Part shown: piece after piece, positions 23,985 through 32,994 of the stretch
Position numbering within the stretch: the stretch's first letter is position 1
Layout: every line of letters starts with the position of its first letter
Assembly (NCBI RefSeq): GCF_900129085.1
Contig: NZ_FQUF01000023.1
Coordinates: forward strand, 1-39,218
DNA from: Atopostipes suicloacalis DSM 15692
Lineage (GTDB): Bacteria > Bacillota > Bacilli > Lactobacillales > Carnobacteriaceae_A
DNA length: 39,218 nucleotides
Direction: 5' to 3'
Translations under genes and position numbers: made by a program
The notes under the pieces: generated by a model
What the model saw: the letters and a program-made list of their open reading frames with translations, nothing else
Told to the model about the DNA's origin: nothing
The model's database searches: none

Positions 23985-25946
23985 TTAATCTGCTTTCAAC
24001 AAACGAAGTCCATTTAAAATGACCACTAAGGTACTTCCTTCATGAACAATCACACTGATTGTAATATCTGATAATCCCAATAAACTGACTGTGACCAAGA
24101 AGACCACAACAGCCAGCGCAAAAATAATATTTTGCCAAATGACTCGAGTCATTTTTGTAGATGTTTTATGCGCTTTGACGAGTTTTGACAGATCATTTTG
24201 CATTAAAACTAAATCAGAAACTTCAACAGCTACATCTGTCCCGTCTCCCATCGCAACTCCAACATCTGCATTCACGAGCGCTGGTGCATCATTAACACCA
24301 TCACCGACCATGGCAGTAACTCCATATTTTTTCTTTTGTTCATCGATGATTTTTGATTTATCTTCTGGTAAGACATTTGCACACACTTCATCAATCCCTA
24401 ACTGTTTAGCTACAGCTTCACCGGTCAATTTTGAATCACCAGTAATTAAGGTAGTATGCACGCCTTGTTCTTTGAAATAACGAATAGTTGAGAGGGCTTG
24501 TTCATTCGGCACATCCATTAAAGCGATTAAGCCAATGACTTCCTCATCCGCGCCAACATAGACAACAGTTTTCCCTTCTTTGGACCACTCGGTATTCAAT
24601 TGTTGGTACTCGTCTGGAACACTATCAAAAGATGACGGTTTTCCAATTCGATAATTTATCCCTTGATACGTTCCTTCTAATCCTTTACCAATCTGATTGG
24701 TCACTTCAATCTTCATCGTATTTTGAACATCGAATTTTCTTAAGATGGCGTCGGCTAATGGATGGTTTGACTCTTTTTCAAGGGCGACGATAATTTCGAT
24801 CATTTCTTCTTCGTTGACTGACTCAGAGAATTCATAATTCGTAACTTCAGGTTTTCCGGTGGTAAGTGTTCCGGTTTTATCAAAAGCGATCGCGTCAATA
24901 CTAGCTAATTCGGAAAGAAACGCACTCCCTTTTGAAAGAACCCCTTTTTTCGCTAAATTCGAAGTCGCAGATAGGGTTGTAGATACTGTAGCGGCCGCTA
25001 AAGCACACGGTGAAGCCCCGACTAAAACAACCAATCCACGGTAAAAACCTTCTGTCCATGTCCAATCGAATAAAATGGGCGTTAAGATCATAAATAAGGC
25101 GACACCGATTAAAACAGTATTTACATATTTCGGTTCAAATTTTTGAATAATCCCAGCTGCTTTTGTCTGATTATCTTGGTTTTGATTGACCAATTGTAAA
25201 ATCTTGGAAAATACTGTATTTTTGGTTTCTTTGGTTACTTCCATCGTGAACGTTCCTGTACCATTAATGGTACTACCAAAAACAGCATCTCCTTTTGATT
25301 TTTCTTTTGGAATACTTTCTCCAGTGATCGAGGCCTCATCAATAGAAGAAGTCCCTGTTAAAATTACACCATCAATAGGTACTTGATCCCCATTTAATAC
25401 TTGAAGATGATCTCCTATCCTTAATTCGCTCACATCAACGGTTTTTGTTTTTCCATCCGCAGTGATTAAGCGAGCAGTGGTTGGATTCATTTCAAGGAGT
25501 TGACTAATTTCTCGTTTACTTTTTCCTTCAGCATAATGTTCAAGAAAATGAGCACCTGAGAAAATAAGGATTAATAACGCTCCTTCCATAAAATCACCCA
25601 AGAAAGAAGCCCCAATAGCAGCTAAGCCCATCAATAAATGCGAATTCGGAGTGAATCTTTTCTTAGCTTTCGTATGCTCAACCGTCTCCGCAATCCCCTC
25701 TAATACCACAACATGATAACCCGCTGTTATCGTAGCCAAGGAAAAAAGAACATTTTGTACTATTTCATTTTGATTAAAAAATAACGCAATAAGAGCTAAT
25801 GCCAATCCAACAAAATACAAAACAACCGGCATCTTCCCATGATCATGGTCATGGCAGCTCCCGTGGTCGTGTTCATGACTATGCTCTTGTTCCTGAACAC
25901 GACTTTGATTGCGTCTTGTATTCTCCTGTTCATTACTTCTATCCAT
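23985..25946 (-). CDS. P1B-type metal efflux ATPase with SPC motif (PfeT/ZosA-like)
   Basis: 653 aa. A His-rich N terminus (HSHEHDHGSCHDHDHG, 22-37) replaces the usual CxxC metal-binding domain. TGES (208-211) is the actuator motif, DKTGT carries phosphorylated D356, and GDGVNDAP closes the P domain. The metal-site motif is SPC (312-314), not CPC, and the last helix has HEGST (635-639). These two features define the P1B-4 group (Co, Zn, Fe), which includes B. subtilis PfeT, an Fe2+ exporter formerly called ZosA. The exact metal is uncertain. Start at 25946 follows AAAGGAGAT; a start at 25988 is unlikely. Monocistronic, with an ArsR/SmtB-like operator. Confidence 0.92.
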   Translation of the reverse strand: MDRSNEQENTRRNQSRVQEQEHSHEHDHGSCHDHDHGKMPVVLYFVGLALALIALFFNQNEIVQNVLFSLATITAGYHVVVLEGIAETVEHTKAKKRFTPNSHLLMGLAAIGASFLGDFMEGALLILIFSGAHFLEHYAEGKSKREISQLLEMNPTTARLITADGKTKTVDVSELRIGDHLQVLNGDQVPIDGVILTGTSSIDEASITGESIPKEKSKGDAVFGSTINGTGTFTMEVTKETKNTVFSKILQLVNQNQDNQTKAAGIIQKFEPKYVNTVLIGVALFMILTPILFDWTWTEGFYRGLVVLVGASPCALAAATVSTTLSATSNLAKKGVLSKGSAFLSELASIDAIAFDKTGTLTTGKPEVTNYEFSESVNEEEMIEIIVALEKESNHPLADAILRKFDVQNTMKIEVTNQIGKGLEGTYQGINYRIGKPSSFDSVPDEYQQLNTEWSKEGKTVVYVGADEEVIGLIALMDVPNEQALSTIRYFKEQGVHTTLITGDSKLTGEAVAKQLGIDEVCANVLPEDKSKIIDEQKKKYGVTAMVGDGVNDAPALVNADVGVAMGDGTDVAVEVSDLVLMQNDLSKLVKAHKTSTKMTRVIWQNIIFALAVVVFLVTVSLLGLSDITISVIVHEGSTLVVILNGLRLLKAD

Positions 25947-26049
25947 TTTTCTATCTCCTTTAAAATCTATTTTAATATATTTAATCACTAATTAAAGCAA
26001 GTTCGTCTACGATTTTCCTTAAATATGTAAATCGTAACCGTTCTTGTTT

Positions 26050-26111
26050 ACATATGAATTCTTATTCATATGTTCTTGTGTATATTATAACAACATTTTT
26101 AGATTTATCAA
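26050..26111 (-). promoter_or_regulatory. Promoter and SmtB/ArsR-like operator of the metal ATPase
   Basis: Minus-strand TTGATA (26106-26111) and TATAAT (26084-26089) have a 16-bp spacer. Just downstream, ACATATGAAT (26050-26059) and ATTCATATGT (26064-26073) form a perfect 10-4-10 palindrome. The ATATGAA/TTCATAT core is typical of SmtB/CzrA/CadC operators. No ArsR-family gene is in the window, so the sensor must act from elsewhere. Confidence 0.8.
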
Positions 26112-26241
26112 TAGATAAGCTTAAATAAACAATATTTTCTTAAGATGGGTGACAATTGAAAACTTTCCTTCTTTATGGTAGTTTTGCTTCAACTAGAGAA
26201 TTACATATTTTTCGCTGAATAGAATAGAAAGGACGTTACGA

Positions 26242-27096
26242 ATGGACAAACAATGGATTGAACAATTACCCATCTCTTCTATCGAACAAGTGAAAGCTGT
26301 CGGTGGTGGGGATGTAAATGAGGCGTATCAAATTGATACATCAAAACAAAAATATTTTTTACTCATACAACCCAATACGTCTAAAGAATTTTTTATCACT
26401 GAAGCTGCAGGACTTGAGGATTTACAAAAGGCTGGCATTACCGTACCTGAGGTTTATCATGTCGATGAAATCAATGGAGATGCTTATCTTTTAATTAGTT
26501 TTTTAGAAGAAGGACCTAGAGTAAATTACCGAGACCTCGCAAAAATGATTGCTAAAATGCATCAAGCGACTAGTGAGAATGGGCTTTTCGGATATCAATA
26601 TCCCCATCAAGGTACAGATATTAACTTTGATAATGATTGGACTGATTCTTGGATTGAACTTTTTATCGAAAGACGTCTAGATAAATTGCGGGATGCTCTG
26701 GTTAAGAGTAATAAATGGAATCAAAAACAAGTACATACCTATGAACAGGCACGCAAAGTCATTCTCGAAGAATTGACAGAACATGCAAGCCAGCCTTCCT
26801 TACTGCACGGAGATTTATGGGGTGGGAATCATATGTTTTTAGAAAATGGCGAGCCTGCTTTGTTTGATCCAGCACCATTTTATGGAGATCGTGAATTTGA
26901 TCTTGGGGTTACTACGAGCTTTGGTGGATATTCTCAAGAGTTTTATACAGCTTATCAGGAATTTTTACCCATGGCAGCGGGTTATGAAAAACGGTTAAGC
27001 TTTTATCGTTTATATGTTTTTATGGTTCATTTATTAAAATTTGGCGGAATTTATGAAAGCCGTGTGGATCAAACCCTTCAAGAAATTCTTCCTTAG
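26242..27096 (+). CDS. Fructosamine-kinase family protein
   Basis: 284 aa, kinase-like fold related to aminoglycoside phosphotransferases. GGGDVNEAY (21-29) is the nucleotide loop; LLHGDLWGGNH (187-197) holds the catalytic Asp191 and Asn; LFDPAPFYGDREFDLG gives the metal-binding D209. The family phosphorylates sugar-amine adducts in proteins so that they fall off (deglycation), though bacterial substrates may be free ribulosamines or other sugars. The strand that normally carries the ATP-anchoring Lys reads YFLLIQPN, so that Lys is not evident; relatives in lactic acid bacteria may share this. Start after GAAAGGA. Divergent from the metal ATPase. Confidence 0.85.
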   Translation: MDKQWIEQLPISSIEQVKAVGGGDVNEAYQIDTSKQKYFLLIQPNTSKEFFITEAAGLEDLQKAGITVPEVYHVDEINGDAYLLISFLEEGPRVNYRDLAKMIAKMHQATSENGLFGYQYPHQGTDINFDNDWTDSWIELFIERRLDKLRDALVKSNKWNQKQVHTYEQARKVILEELTEHASQPSLLHGDLWGGNHMFLENGEPALFDPAPFYGDREFDLGVTTSFGGYSQEFYTAYQEFLPMAAGYEKRLSFYRLYVFMVHLLKFGGIYESRVDQTLQEILP

Positions 27097-27140
27097 TAAG
27101 GAAGAGTGAATATTCAATTCATTTTGACTAATTTTCGCAG

Positions 27141-27220
27141 GCTTGGACGTGAAAACTTGAATTCGCGTCCAAGACAGTGGGAGCTTGGACGCGAAAACCT
27201 GATTTGGCTGCCAAGCCACT
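27141..27220 (+). repeat. Two-copy 42-bp hairpin repeat (family D)
   Basis: GCTTGGACGYGAAAAC occurs at 27141 and 27183. Each copy is followed by a reverse-complement arm (TTCGCGTCCAAG; GGCTGCCAAGC, degraded). It lies between a convergent gene pair, before the shared terminator. Confidence 0.7.
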
Positions 27221-27261
27221 CATTTTTCCCCTGCCAAAAGAAATATTTCTATTTTAAACAT

Positions 27262-27303
27262 AAAAATGCAGCCTTTCTATCTGAATAGAAAGGCTGCATT
27301 TTT
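27262..27303. terminator. Bidirectional terminator
   Basis: Perfect 19-bp stem (27262-27280 with 27285-27303), four-base loop, A and T flanks, between the convergent kinase and M20 genes. Confidence 0.95.
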
Positions 27304-27311
27304 CAATCATT

Positions 27312-28499
27312 TTAACTCAAAAAGTCTAACGCATACCGTACATGGATTTCTGTTGCATAGGCTAAACCTCGCTCATCAATATCAAATTTCTCATGATGAT
27401 GGCCATACCAAGTTTCTTCATCTTCTAAATTTCGTGTTCCAACACGGGCATAAATGCCTGGAGCGGCAGCTAAGAAATCTGCAAAATCATCTGCACCCAT
27501 ACTTTTTGGTAAATCTGTAATCACATTTTCTTCGCCAACCATTTCTGCCGCTAATTTAGCCGTTCGTTTTGCCGGCTCTTTGTCATTAATGAGGGGTGCA
27601 GCTGCATCGTAATTTTCAAATTCAATTGTACAGCGGTGCGATTTCGCAACATCCCGTGCGATTCGTTCTACAGCTTCCAAGACAAAAGCACGCGTTTCAT
27701 GACTAAAGGTACGCACCGTCCCTTCAAGCTCTGCATGATTCGCCACGATATTGTAGCGTGTTCCAGCATTCAAAACACCTACCGCCACAACAACGTTATC
27801 CAGCGGGCTCACTTCGCGTCCCACAATACTTTGAAGTTCAACCGTAATCGCCGCTGCCGCAAGCAAAGCATCGATTCCTTGATCCGGTCGACCAACATGA
27901 GCACTTTTACCATGAACGTTGATTTTAAAAATATCACAAGAAGCATTGGTCGCACCCGCTACAGAAACGATTTGACCAACCGGTACACTCGAATCCAAAT
28001 GCAAACCAAAAACTTCATCCACATTTTCCACAAAGCCGCCTTTTACAAACTGACGAGCACCCGCCCCAATCTCTTCTGCTTGTTGGAACGCCAATTTAAT
28101 CGTTCCCGCAAATTTATCTTCATGCGCTTTTAAAATCTTGGCTGCACCTAATAAAGCCGACGTATGCCCGTCATGCCCACAAGCATGATGTAAACCAGAA
28201 TATTTCGATTTATATTCGACCTCTTTTGCATCTTCTAATTCTAAAGCGTCAATATCCGCACGCAAAAGAATCGTTTTACCCGGCCCCCTTTGCCCTTCGA
28301 TCGTTCCAATCACTCCCGTTTCCCCAACCGCTTCATAAGGAATCTCTAACTTCGCTAGTTCTTCTTTAATCCGTTTAATCGTCTCAAACTCTTTCAGGCT
28401 TGGTTCTGGATGTTGATGAAAATATCTTCGTAGCGCCACAACCTCTGCTGCCCCCGCAGCCACTTCCTCTTTAATGTCAATTCCCGCTAATGTTGTCAA
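27312..28499 (-). CDS. M20 family amidohydrolase (HipO-like)
   Basis: 395 aa, cytosolic. The N-terminal catalytic part has RADIDALELED (80-90), HACGHDGH (105-112; C107 and H109 are metal ligands) and QQAEE (139-143). A dimerisation insert sits near 180-300, and the C terminus has GADDFADF. Related enzymes remove N-acyl groups from amino acids such as N-acetyl-cysteine derivatives, indole-acetyl amino acids or N-acetyl-diaminopimelate. It is the last gene of the metN-metI-metQ transcript, 65 bp after metQ. It may therefore release methionine or a related sulfur amino acid from an N-acyl form, which is inference. Confidence 0.88.
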   Translation of the reverse strand: MTTLAGIDIKEEVAAGAAEVVALRRYFHQHPEPSLKEFETIKRIKEELAKLEIPYEAVGETGVIGTIEGQRGPGKTILLRADIDALELEDAKEVEYKSKYSGLHHACGHDGHTSALLGAAKILKAHEDKFAGTIKLAFQQAEEIGAGARQFVKGGFVENVDEVFGLHLDSSVPVGQIVSVAGATNASCDIFKINVHGKSAHVGRPDQGIDALLAAAAITVELQSIVGREVSPLDNVVVAVGVLNAGTRYNIVANHAELEGTVRTFSHETRAFVLEAVERIARDVAKSHRCTIEFENYDAAAPLINDKEPAKRTAKLAAEMVGEENVITDLPKSMGADDFADFLAAAPGIYARVGTRNLEDEETWYGHHHEKFDIDERGLAYATEIHVRYALDFLS

Positions 28500-28564
28500 T
28501 TTTATCTCTTCCTTTCTAATTTTTCAAAACCCTTTCTTCTTTCCGAAATGTCCACCCATTAAAA

Positions 28565-29383
28565 TTACTGATTCCAGACAGGAATAGAGGAACCCTTCGA
28601 TGTTTCTTTGAGGACTTCAATGGTATCTTCTGCTTGGAAGGCATCGATGATTTTTTGATAAATTTCGTTGTCGGCATCTTCAGCTCTGGCGACGATAATA
28701 TTTACATAAGGATCAGAATCATCATTCACTGGTTCTAAAAAAACAGAATCTTCCGTTGGGACAAAACCATAATCTACTGCCATTCCGGAATTAATGACTG
28801 AAGCTTTTACGTCTTGGAGTGCACGGGCCGTTTGTGAAGCATCTAATTCCTCGATTTCTAAGTTAAGTGGATTGTCTGTGACGTCATTGACAGTGGGTGT
28901 TGTGCCTGTATCTGGATCAACGGTAATTAATCCCGCTGTTTGTAGCAAAAGAAGCGCACGACCACCATTGGTTACATCATTTGGAATCGCAATCGTGTCG
29001 TTTTCTTCAATCTCATCCACTGATGTAATTTTATCGGAATAAATACCTAGAGGAGCAATATATGTATCTGCAATTGGTACTAAATCCGTCCCATTATCTT
29101 CATTAAAAGACTCTAAAAACAATTTATGTTGGAAAGAATTTAACTCGATTTCACCTTCAGCCAGCGCATTATTGGGTTGCGTATAATCCGTAAATTTTAC
29201 TAATTTTGCTGAAATCCCTTCATCTTCCAACTTCTCAATGACAAAATCCCAAACTTCATTATCTTCTCCAACAACCCCAATTCGCACCGTCTCATTTTCT
29301 TCCGCACCTGCTCCACAGGCAACTAACACCGCTCCAACTAGAAATAACCCCACCGATAAAATCCGTTTTTTAAACTGTTTCAT
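28565..29383 (-). CDS. metQ: Methionine ABC transporter, substrate-binding lipoprotein
   Basis: 272 aa, NLPA family. The signal peptide ends in VLVAC with C23 lipidated. The mature protein has the family segments VRIGVVGEDNEVWDFV, LNSFQHKLFLESFN and IAIPNDVTNGGRALLLLQ, the last lining the methionine cleft. It captures methionine outside the membrane for MetI/MetN. It lies 25 bp after metI. The methionine T-box at the head of the operon supports the substrate call. Confidence 0.9.
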   Translation of the reverse strand: MKQFKKRILSVGLFLVGAVLVACGAGAEENETVRIGVVGEDNEVWDFVIEKLEDEGISAKLVKFTDYTQPNNALAEGEIELNSFQHKLFLESFNEDNGTDLVPIADTYIAPLGIYSDKITSVDEIEENDTIAIPNDVTNGGRALLLLQTAGLITVDPDTGTTPTVNDVTDNPLNLEIEELDASQTARALQDVKASVINSGMAVDYGFVPTEDSVFLEPVNDDSDPYVNIIVARAEDADNEIYQKIIDAFQAEDTIEVLKETSKGSSIPVWNQ

Positions 29384-29408
29384 TTTTACCTTCTCCTTTT
29401 TTTATGTA

Positions 29409-30089
29409 TTAATGACTCGTCTTTTTAACAAAATGATTTCCAATAAATTGACTCACAAAAACAATTATTAAAATAATCCCTGTTGCAACTAAAGTCACAT
29501 CCGTTTGGTTTCGGTTGTACCCTCGCGCAATCGCCAAGTTTCCTAAACCTCCGCCTCCAATCGCTCCCGCCATCGTCGTTAATCCGATAAGGTTTACAAT
29601 CGTTACGGAAGAAACGCGGATAATAGAAGGAAGCCCTTCTTTTAAATACACCCGAAAAATAATTTCTATAGGAGAAGAGCCCATGGATTCTGCCGCTTCT
29701 ATTACTCCTTCGTCTACTTCTAGTAAGGCATTTTGAATTTGTCTGGAGTAAAATGGAACTGTCCCTACGACCAAAGGAACAATCGCTGCAGTTGTTCCAA
29801 TCGACGTCCCTACAATTAAACGAGTAAGGGGCGCAATTAAAGCAAGCATTATAATAAAAGGAACCGATCGAAAAACATTCACGGCTCGTTCTAAAAAATT
29901 GTAAATCCGGCGATTTTCCAAAATCCCTCCTTCTTCAGTTACCACTAATGTAATTCCCAAAAGAATCCCGAAAACACTAGCAACTAAAGCTGTAACAACA
30001 ACCATATACAAGGCTTCCCAAATACTTTCAACAATTTCTCCTTGAATATCGATTACATTTGGAAAATAAGTTTCTAAAAATGTGCTCAT
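29409..30089 (-). CDS. metI: Methionine ABC transporter, permease
   Basis: 226 aa with five helices. The coupling loop for the ATPase reads EAAESMGSSPIEIIFRVYLKEG-like near residues 132-153, the EAA motif of the D-methionine permease type. TTMAGAIGGGGLGNLAIARGY is the conserved segment before the last helix. It forms the channel with MetN and MetQ and starts 12 bp after metN. Confidence 0.93.
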   Translation of the reverse strand: MSTFLETYFPNVIDIQGEIVESIWEALYMVVVTALVASVFGILLGITLVVTEEGGILENRRIYNFLERAVNVFRSVPFIIMLALIAPLTRLIVGTSIGTTAAIVPLVVGTVPFYSRQIQNALLEVDEGVIEAAESMGSSPIEIIFRVYLKEGLPSIIRVSSVTIVNLIGLTTMAGAIGGGGLGNLAIARGYNRNQTDVTLVATGIILIIVFVSQFIGNHFVKKTSH

Positions 30090-30101
30090 CTCGACTCCCC
30101 C

Positions 30102-31172
30102 TTAAATAATCTCTTCTTCATTCAATGCAATCACTTCTTGTTGATGCTCAATTATTTTAACCGTTACATGGTTGGCTTTTAAGTAAGCCATCGCTTCCTC
30201 TCGCCGTTCTATCGAACCAGAAAAAATTACAATCAAGTTTCCAATTGGTGTATTTTGTAAAATTTCTACATTTCCATATAAAATATTTGTGGTGATCCCA
30301 AACCGAGCATACAAACTAGCAACAAGAGGTGAACTAGTAGTTTCACCTACATAAGTAATGCTCGCTAATACATCATCTTTGGATAAATTCAATAATGTTG
30401 GATGATTCAAAACCTTTTCAGCGGCTTGATCAATATGTGTCGCTGTATGAATAAATTCTTGAGTTAGGCTTTCTTTAGGTGCTGTAAAAACAGAAACGAG
30501 ATCTCCTTGTTCCACCACTTCGCCATCTTCCATAACTGCTACCTTATTACAAATCTCTTTAACAACTTCCATTTCATGCGTAATGATAACAATCGTTAAA
30601 GCGAGTTTTTTGTTTAAATTTTTTAACAATTCTAAGATAGAAGATGTTGTTTTAGGGTCGAGCGAACTCGTTGCCTCATCACACAATAAAACTTCCGGAT
30701 CATTTGCCAAGGCTCGAGCAATCGCTACTCGTTGTTTTTGACCCCCGGACAGTTGTGAAGGATAAGCTTCTTTTTTATCTGCTAATCCCACCAACTGAAG
30801 CAACTCCTCCACTTTAGCGTTTACCTCCTCTTTAGATAAATCTGTTCCGCGTAAAGGGTACGCCACATTTCCTGCCACCGTTCGTTGGCGCATGAGATTA
30901 AAATGCTGAAAAATCATCCCTATTTTTTTGCGCTCATTTCTTAATTTATTTGGCGACAATACCGATAAATTCTGTCCATTCACAAAAACTTCGCCAGCTG
31001 TTGGGCGTTGCAGCAAATTAATTGTGCGGACTAAAGTACTTTTTCCTGCCCCACTGTAGCCCACTATGCCATAAATGTCTCCTTTTCCTACCGATAAAGA
31101 AACATCCTTCACCGCTTGCACACTAGTCTCTTCACTTTCAAATGTTACCTCAATATTTTTTAACTCAATCAT
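30102..31172 (-). CDS. metN: Methionine ABC transporter, ATP-binding protein
   Basis: 356 aa. The ATPase domain (1-240) has Walker [10 protein letters not shown] (38-46), signature LSGGQKQR and Walker B VLLCDEAT. The C-terminal NIL domain (about 275-345: [20 protein letters not shown] onward) is the ACT-like sensor through which internal methionine inhibits the E. coli MetN transporter. It is the first gene of metN-metI-metQ-M20, directly behind the T-box leader. Confidence 0.95.
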   Translation of the reverse strand: MIELKNIEVTFESEETSVQAVKDVSLSVGKGDIYGIVGYSGAGKSTLVRTINLLQRPTAGEVFVNGQNLSVLSPNKLRNERKKIGMIFQHFNLMRQRTVAGNVAYPLRGTDLSKEEVNAKVEELLQLVGLADKKEAYPSQLSGGQKQRVAIARALANDPEVLLCDEATSSLDPKTTSSILELLKNLNKKLALTIVIITHEMEVVKEICNKVAVMEDGEVVEQGDLVSVFTAPKESLTQEFIHTATHIDQAAEKVLNHPTLLNLSKDDVLASITYVGETTSSPLVASLYARFGITTNILYGNVEILQNTPIGNLIVIFSGSIERREEAMAYLKANHVTVKIIEHQQEVIALNEEEII

Positions 31173-31190
31173 CTAAATTCTCCTTTCCAA

Positions 31191-31471
31191 ACAAAAAAGC
31201 GCTCGTCCAAATAACCAGATTTCTCTGATTAAAAGGACGAACGCTTCCGTTCATGTTACCACCTTTATTTGAATTTACTTCACAGTAAATTCCTCAACAA
31301 GTACGCTTAAATACTCTGGCGCTATAGTGGGCGCACCCATGATAGCCTTATGAATCTTCATCCACTTGGTATCTTCTGCTTCGAGTCCATTTTCTATTTA
31401 CTCAAACAAACCTGCTCTCACCTCATCAGGCTCTCTGTCATTGCGTTGTTGTAAATATACTCTACTCGTCA
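31191..31471 (-). ncRNA. Methionine T-box leader of metNIQ
   Basis: Minus-strand leader. Stem I is closed by CGAGT (31464-31468) and ACTCG, with AGTA on the 5' side of the specifier loop and GAAAATGG on the 3' side. This gives ATG (31388-31390) as specifier, read by tRNA-Met. The T-box AAAGGTGGTAAC lies within 31247-31266. The terminator pairs 31235-31246 with 31197-31208 and is followed by TTTTTT. A TATAAT at 31478-31483 sits at the right distance, with a weak -35 (TAGCAA, 31501-31506). Low charged tRNA-Met should let transcription into metN. Confidence 0.88.
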
Positions 31472-31526
31472 TTACAGATTATATTTTATATTTTTGAAAT
31501 TTTGCTAAAAAACTGCTCATATTATG

Positions 31527-31697
31527 GGGCTCGCGTGCGGGAAACTCTGTCCACGTGTGAGCGAAGTGACCTCGCGCGCCGGCGTTCTCTTCCGCACGCG
31601 AGCGAGGCTATTTTGAATGCGCTCGAACGCGGGCGCTCTTCTCCGCACGTGAGCGGGACTACCTCGAACGCCGACACTCGCCTCCGCACGCGAGCTG
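31527..31697. repeat. GC-rich hairpin repeat series between the T-boxes (family C)
   Basis: Four copies of CCRCACGYGAG-like sequence start at about 31550, 31591, 31642 and 31683 (spacing 41, 51, 41), and an inverted copy CTCGCGTGCGG lies at 31529-31540. The stretch is much richer in G and C than anything around it and has several CG-rich arms. Frames open on both strands within it have no ribosome site. Confidence 0.75.
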
Positions 31698-31762
31698 CAC
31701 TCTTTTATACCAATAGCTCTTAAAGTAAAACCTAAATTAATCAAATAGTACACTAAATCCAT

Positions 31763-32110
31763 AAAAAAACGTCCTTAAAAAAATTCTATTCTTTTAAAAC
31801 AGAACTTTTTTAAGGACGATCTAAATTCATCGTGTTACCACCTTATTTTGCATGATTATTGCTAAACATGCCTCAAACAGTACACAAAATCCTTTTACAC
31901 TTTGTAAACTGTGCCACTGTAACGGGTGGACCCGTAGTAAACTTACTAAAGCTCGTTTACTCCATTCAAAGACCATTTTCCATTTATTCTTTCTTGCCTG
32001 CTCCCACCAACGCAAGCTCTCTGAGAAGACTCCCTAAATGTACTTTTCTTTTCAAATTGTTTAAATTGCTTAAATTAATATTTTCTCATCAAAAATTCAT
32101 TTTGAACTTG
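31763..32110 (-). ncRNA. Second methionine T-box leader, no gene directly behind
   Basis: Minus-strand leader. AGTACATTTA (32035-32044) pairs with TAAATG. The specifier loop again shows AGTA opposite GAAAATGG, with ATG at 31974-31976. The distal stem I has AGAGAGC and GTTGGTGGGAGC. The T-box AAGGTGGTAACACG is at 31831-31844. The terminator (31801-31818 with 31770-31787) is followed by seven T. Only the GC-rich repeats and the first metNIQ leader lie downstream for 0.5 kb. Confidence 0.88.
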
Positions 32111-32116
32111 TTTAAT

Positions 32117-32145
32117 ACTATACTCAAATTTAAAATACTTGTCAA
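32117..32145 (-). promoter_or_regulatory. Strong promoter of the upstream T-box
   Basis: Minus-strand TTGACA (32140-32145), 17-bp spacer, TATAGT (32117-32122). Confidence 0.85.
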
Positions 32146-32173
32146 CTGTTTTTCAACAAAATTTATCTGGCTG

Positions 32174-32350
32174 TCATTAACATATGATAATGTCTCATTA
32201 ATTAACAAATGAAAATGTCCCAAAAATATATTACTCTAGTCTTTTAAGGATTGGAGTGTAGAAATGGGAATAAAATTAAATATGTTTGAAGAAGAAAAAT
32301 ATAAAATCATTAAGAAAGTAACGAAACAATATTTTCCCAAAAATTATTGA
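32174..32350 (+). mobile_element. Possible remnant of an IS end with truncated transposase start
   Basis: Two direct repeats near ATTAACAWATGAWAATGTC (about 32176-32195 and 32201-32219) precede an ATG at 32264 with a TGGAGTG ribosome site. It encodes 28 residues, with MFEEEKYKIIKKVTKQ inside, then TGA at 32348-32350. Repeated GACATTATC-like ends and a short acidic-basic start of this type occur in IS1202-group (ISNCY) elements, so a decayed left end is plausible. A genuine small peptide gene cannot be excluded. The following 32351-32426 is AT-rich with nothing recognisable. Confidence 0.35.
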
Positions 32351-32426
32351 TATCAAAATATTTTCTTTTCCGTAATTAGCTATAAATATTTATTATTATT
32401 TACTTATCATCCATACCAAGCGTACC

Positions 32427-32469
32427 TAAAAAAATAGATACTTATCTTGTTAAAAGATAAGCATCTATT
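32427..32469 (-). terminator. Terminator of the bgaC-PTS operon
   Basis: Stem of 16 bp with one mismatch (32433-32448 with 32454-32469), followed on the minus strand by a run of seven T, about 90 bp past the IIA stop. Confidence 0.85.
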
Positions 32470-32557
32470 AAATAGTGTTCTTCTAAATCTAAAACACATC
32501 TCTAATTTCTAAGAAAATACACTGAATGAATTATATAAAAAATGACATTTAGCATAT

Positions 32558-32965
32558 TTATTCGTCTTCATCATCAAAATCTGCTTCAACTATAAGTTTA
32601 TTAACATCAACAATTCCTTTTTGAGCATCATATAACACATCAGGCTCTTCACCAACTAATAACGCATTCATATAACTAATAATCATTGGCATATTCATAC
32701 CCGAATACAATTTCATTTTTGCATCTTTCATGATCTTTTTAGAAACTATATTTGCCGGTGTTCCTCCTAAAAGATCAGCAAATACAGTAACCTCTCCCTC
32801 TAATTGTTGAAGGATACCATCAAATTTTTCGGTAAATTCTTTCTCTCCCTCATTCGGTAATAAGGAAACGGTATATATATTTTCTTGTGGACCTAAAATC
32901 ATTTCAACACTTTTCTTTAATTCCTCAGCAAAACGTCCGTGACTTACTAACAACAACTGCTTCAT
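32558..32965 (-). CDS. PTS EIIA, mannose/galactosamine family
   Basis: 135 aa. The phosphoryl-accepting H9 lies in LLLVSHGRFAEEL, and VFADLLGGTPANI is the conserved active-site segment. It passes phosphate from HPr to the IIB encoded upstream in the same operon. An acidic tail (FDDEDE) ends the protein. It is the last gene of the operon, 29 bp after the IID stop. In the pneumococcal bgaC locus the equivalent gene is followed by agaS and galM; here a terminator follows. Confidence 0.92.
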   Translation of the reverse strand: MKQLLLVSHGRFAEELKKSVEMILGPQENIYTVSLLPNEGEKEFTEKFDGILQQLEGEVTVFADLLGGTPANIVSKKIMKDAKMKLYSGMNMPMIISYMNALLVGEEPDVLYDAQKGIVDVNKLIVEADFDDEDE

Positions 32966-32994
32966 TCATTTCATTCCTTCACATCTTTTAATAT

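Noticed and set aside
27636-28133. 165-codon plus-strand frame opposite the M20 gene
   Set aside because: The minus strand has full M20 catalytic motifs and the frame has no start signals or family features.
31502-31762. Open frames of 73 (plus) and 81 (minus) codons in the GC-rich block
   Set aside because: Both are mostly repeat sequence. The minus one begins in the T run of the T-box terminator without a ribosome site.
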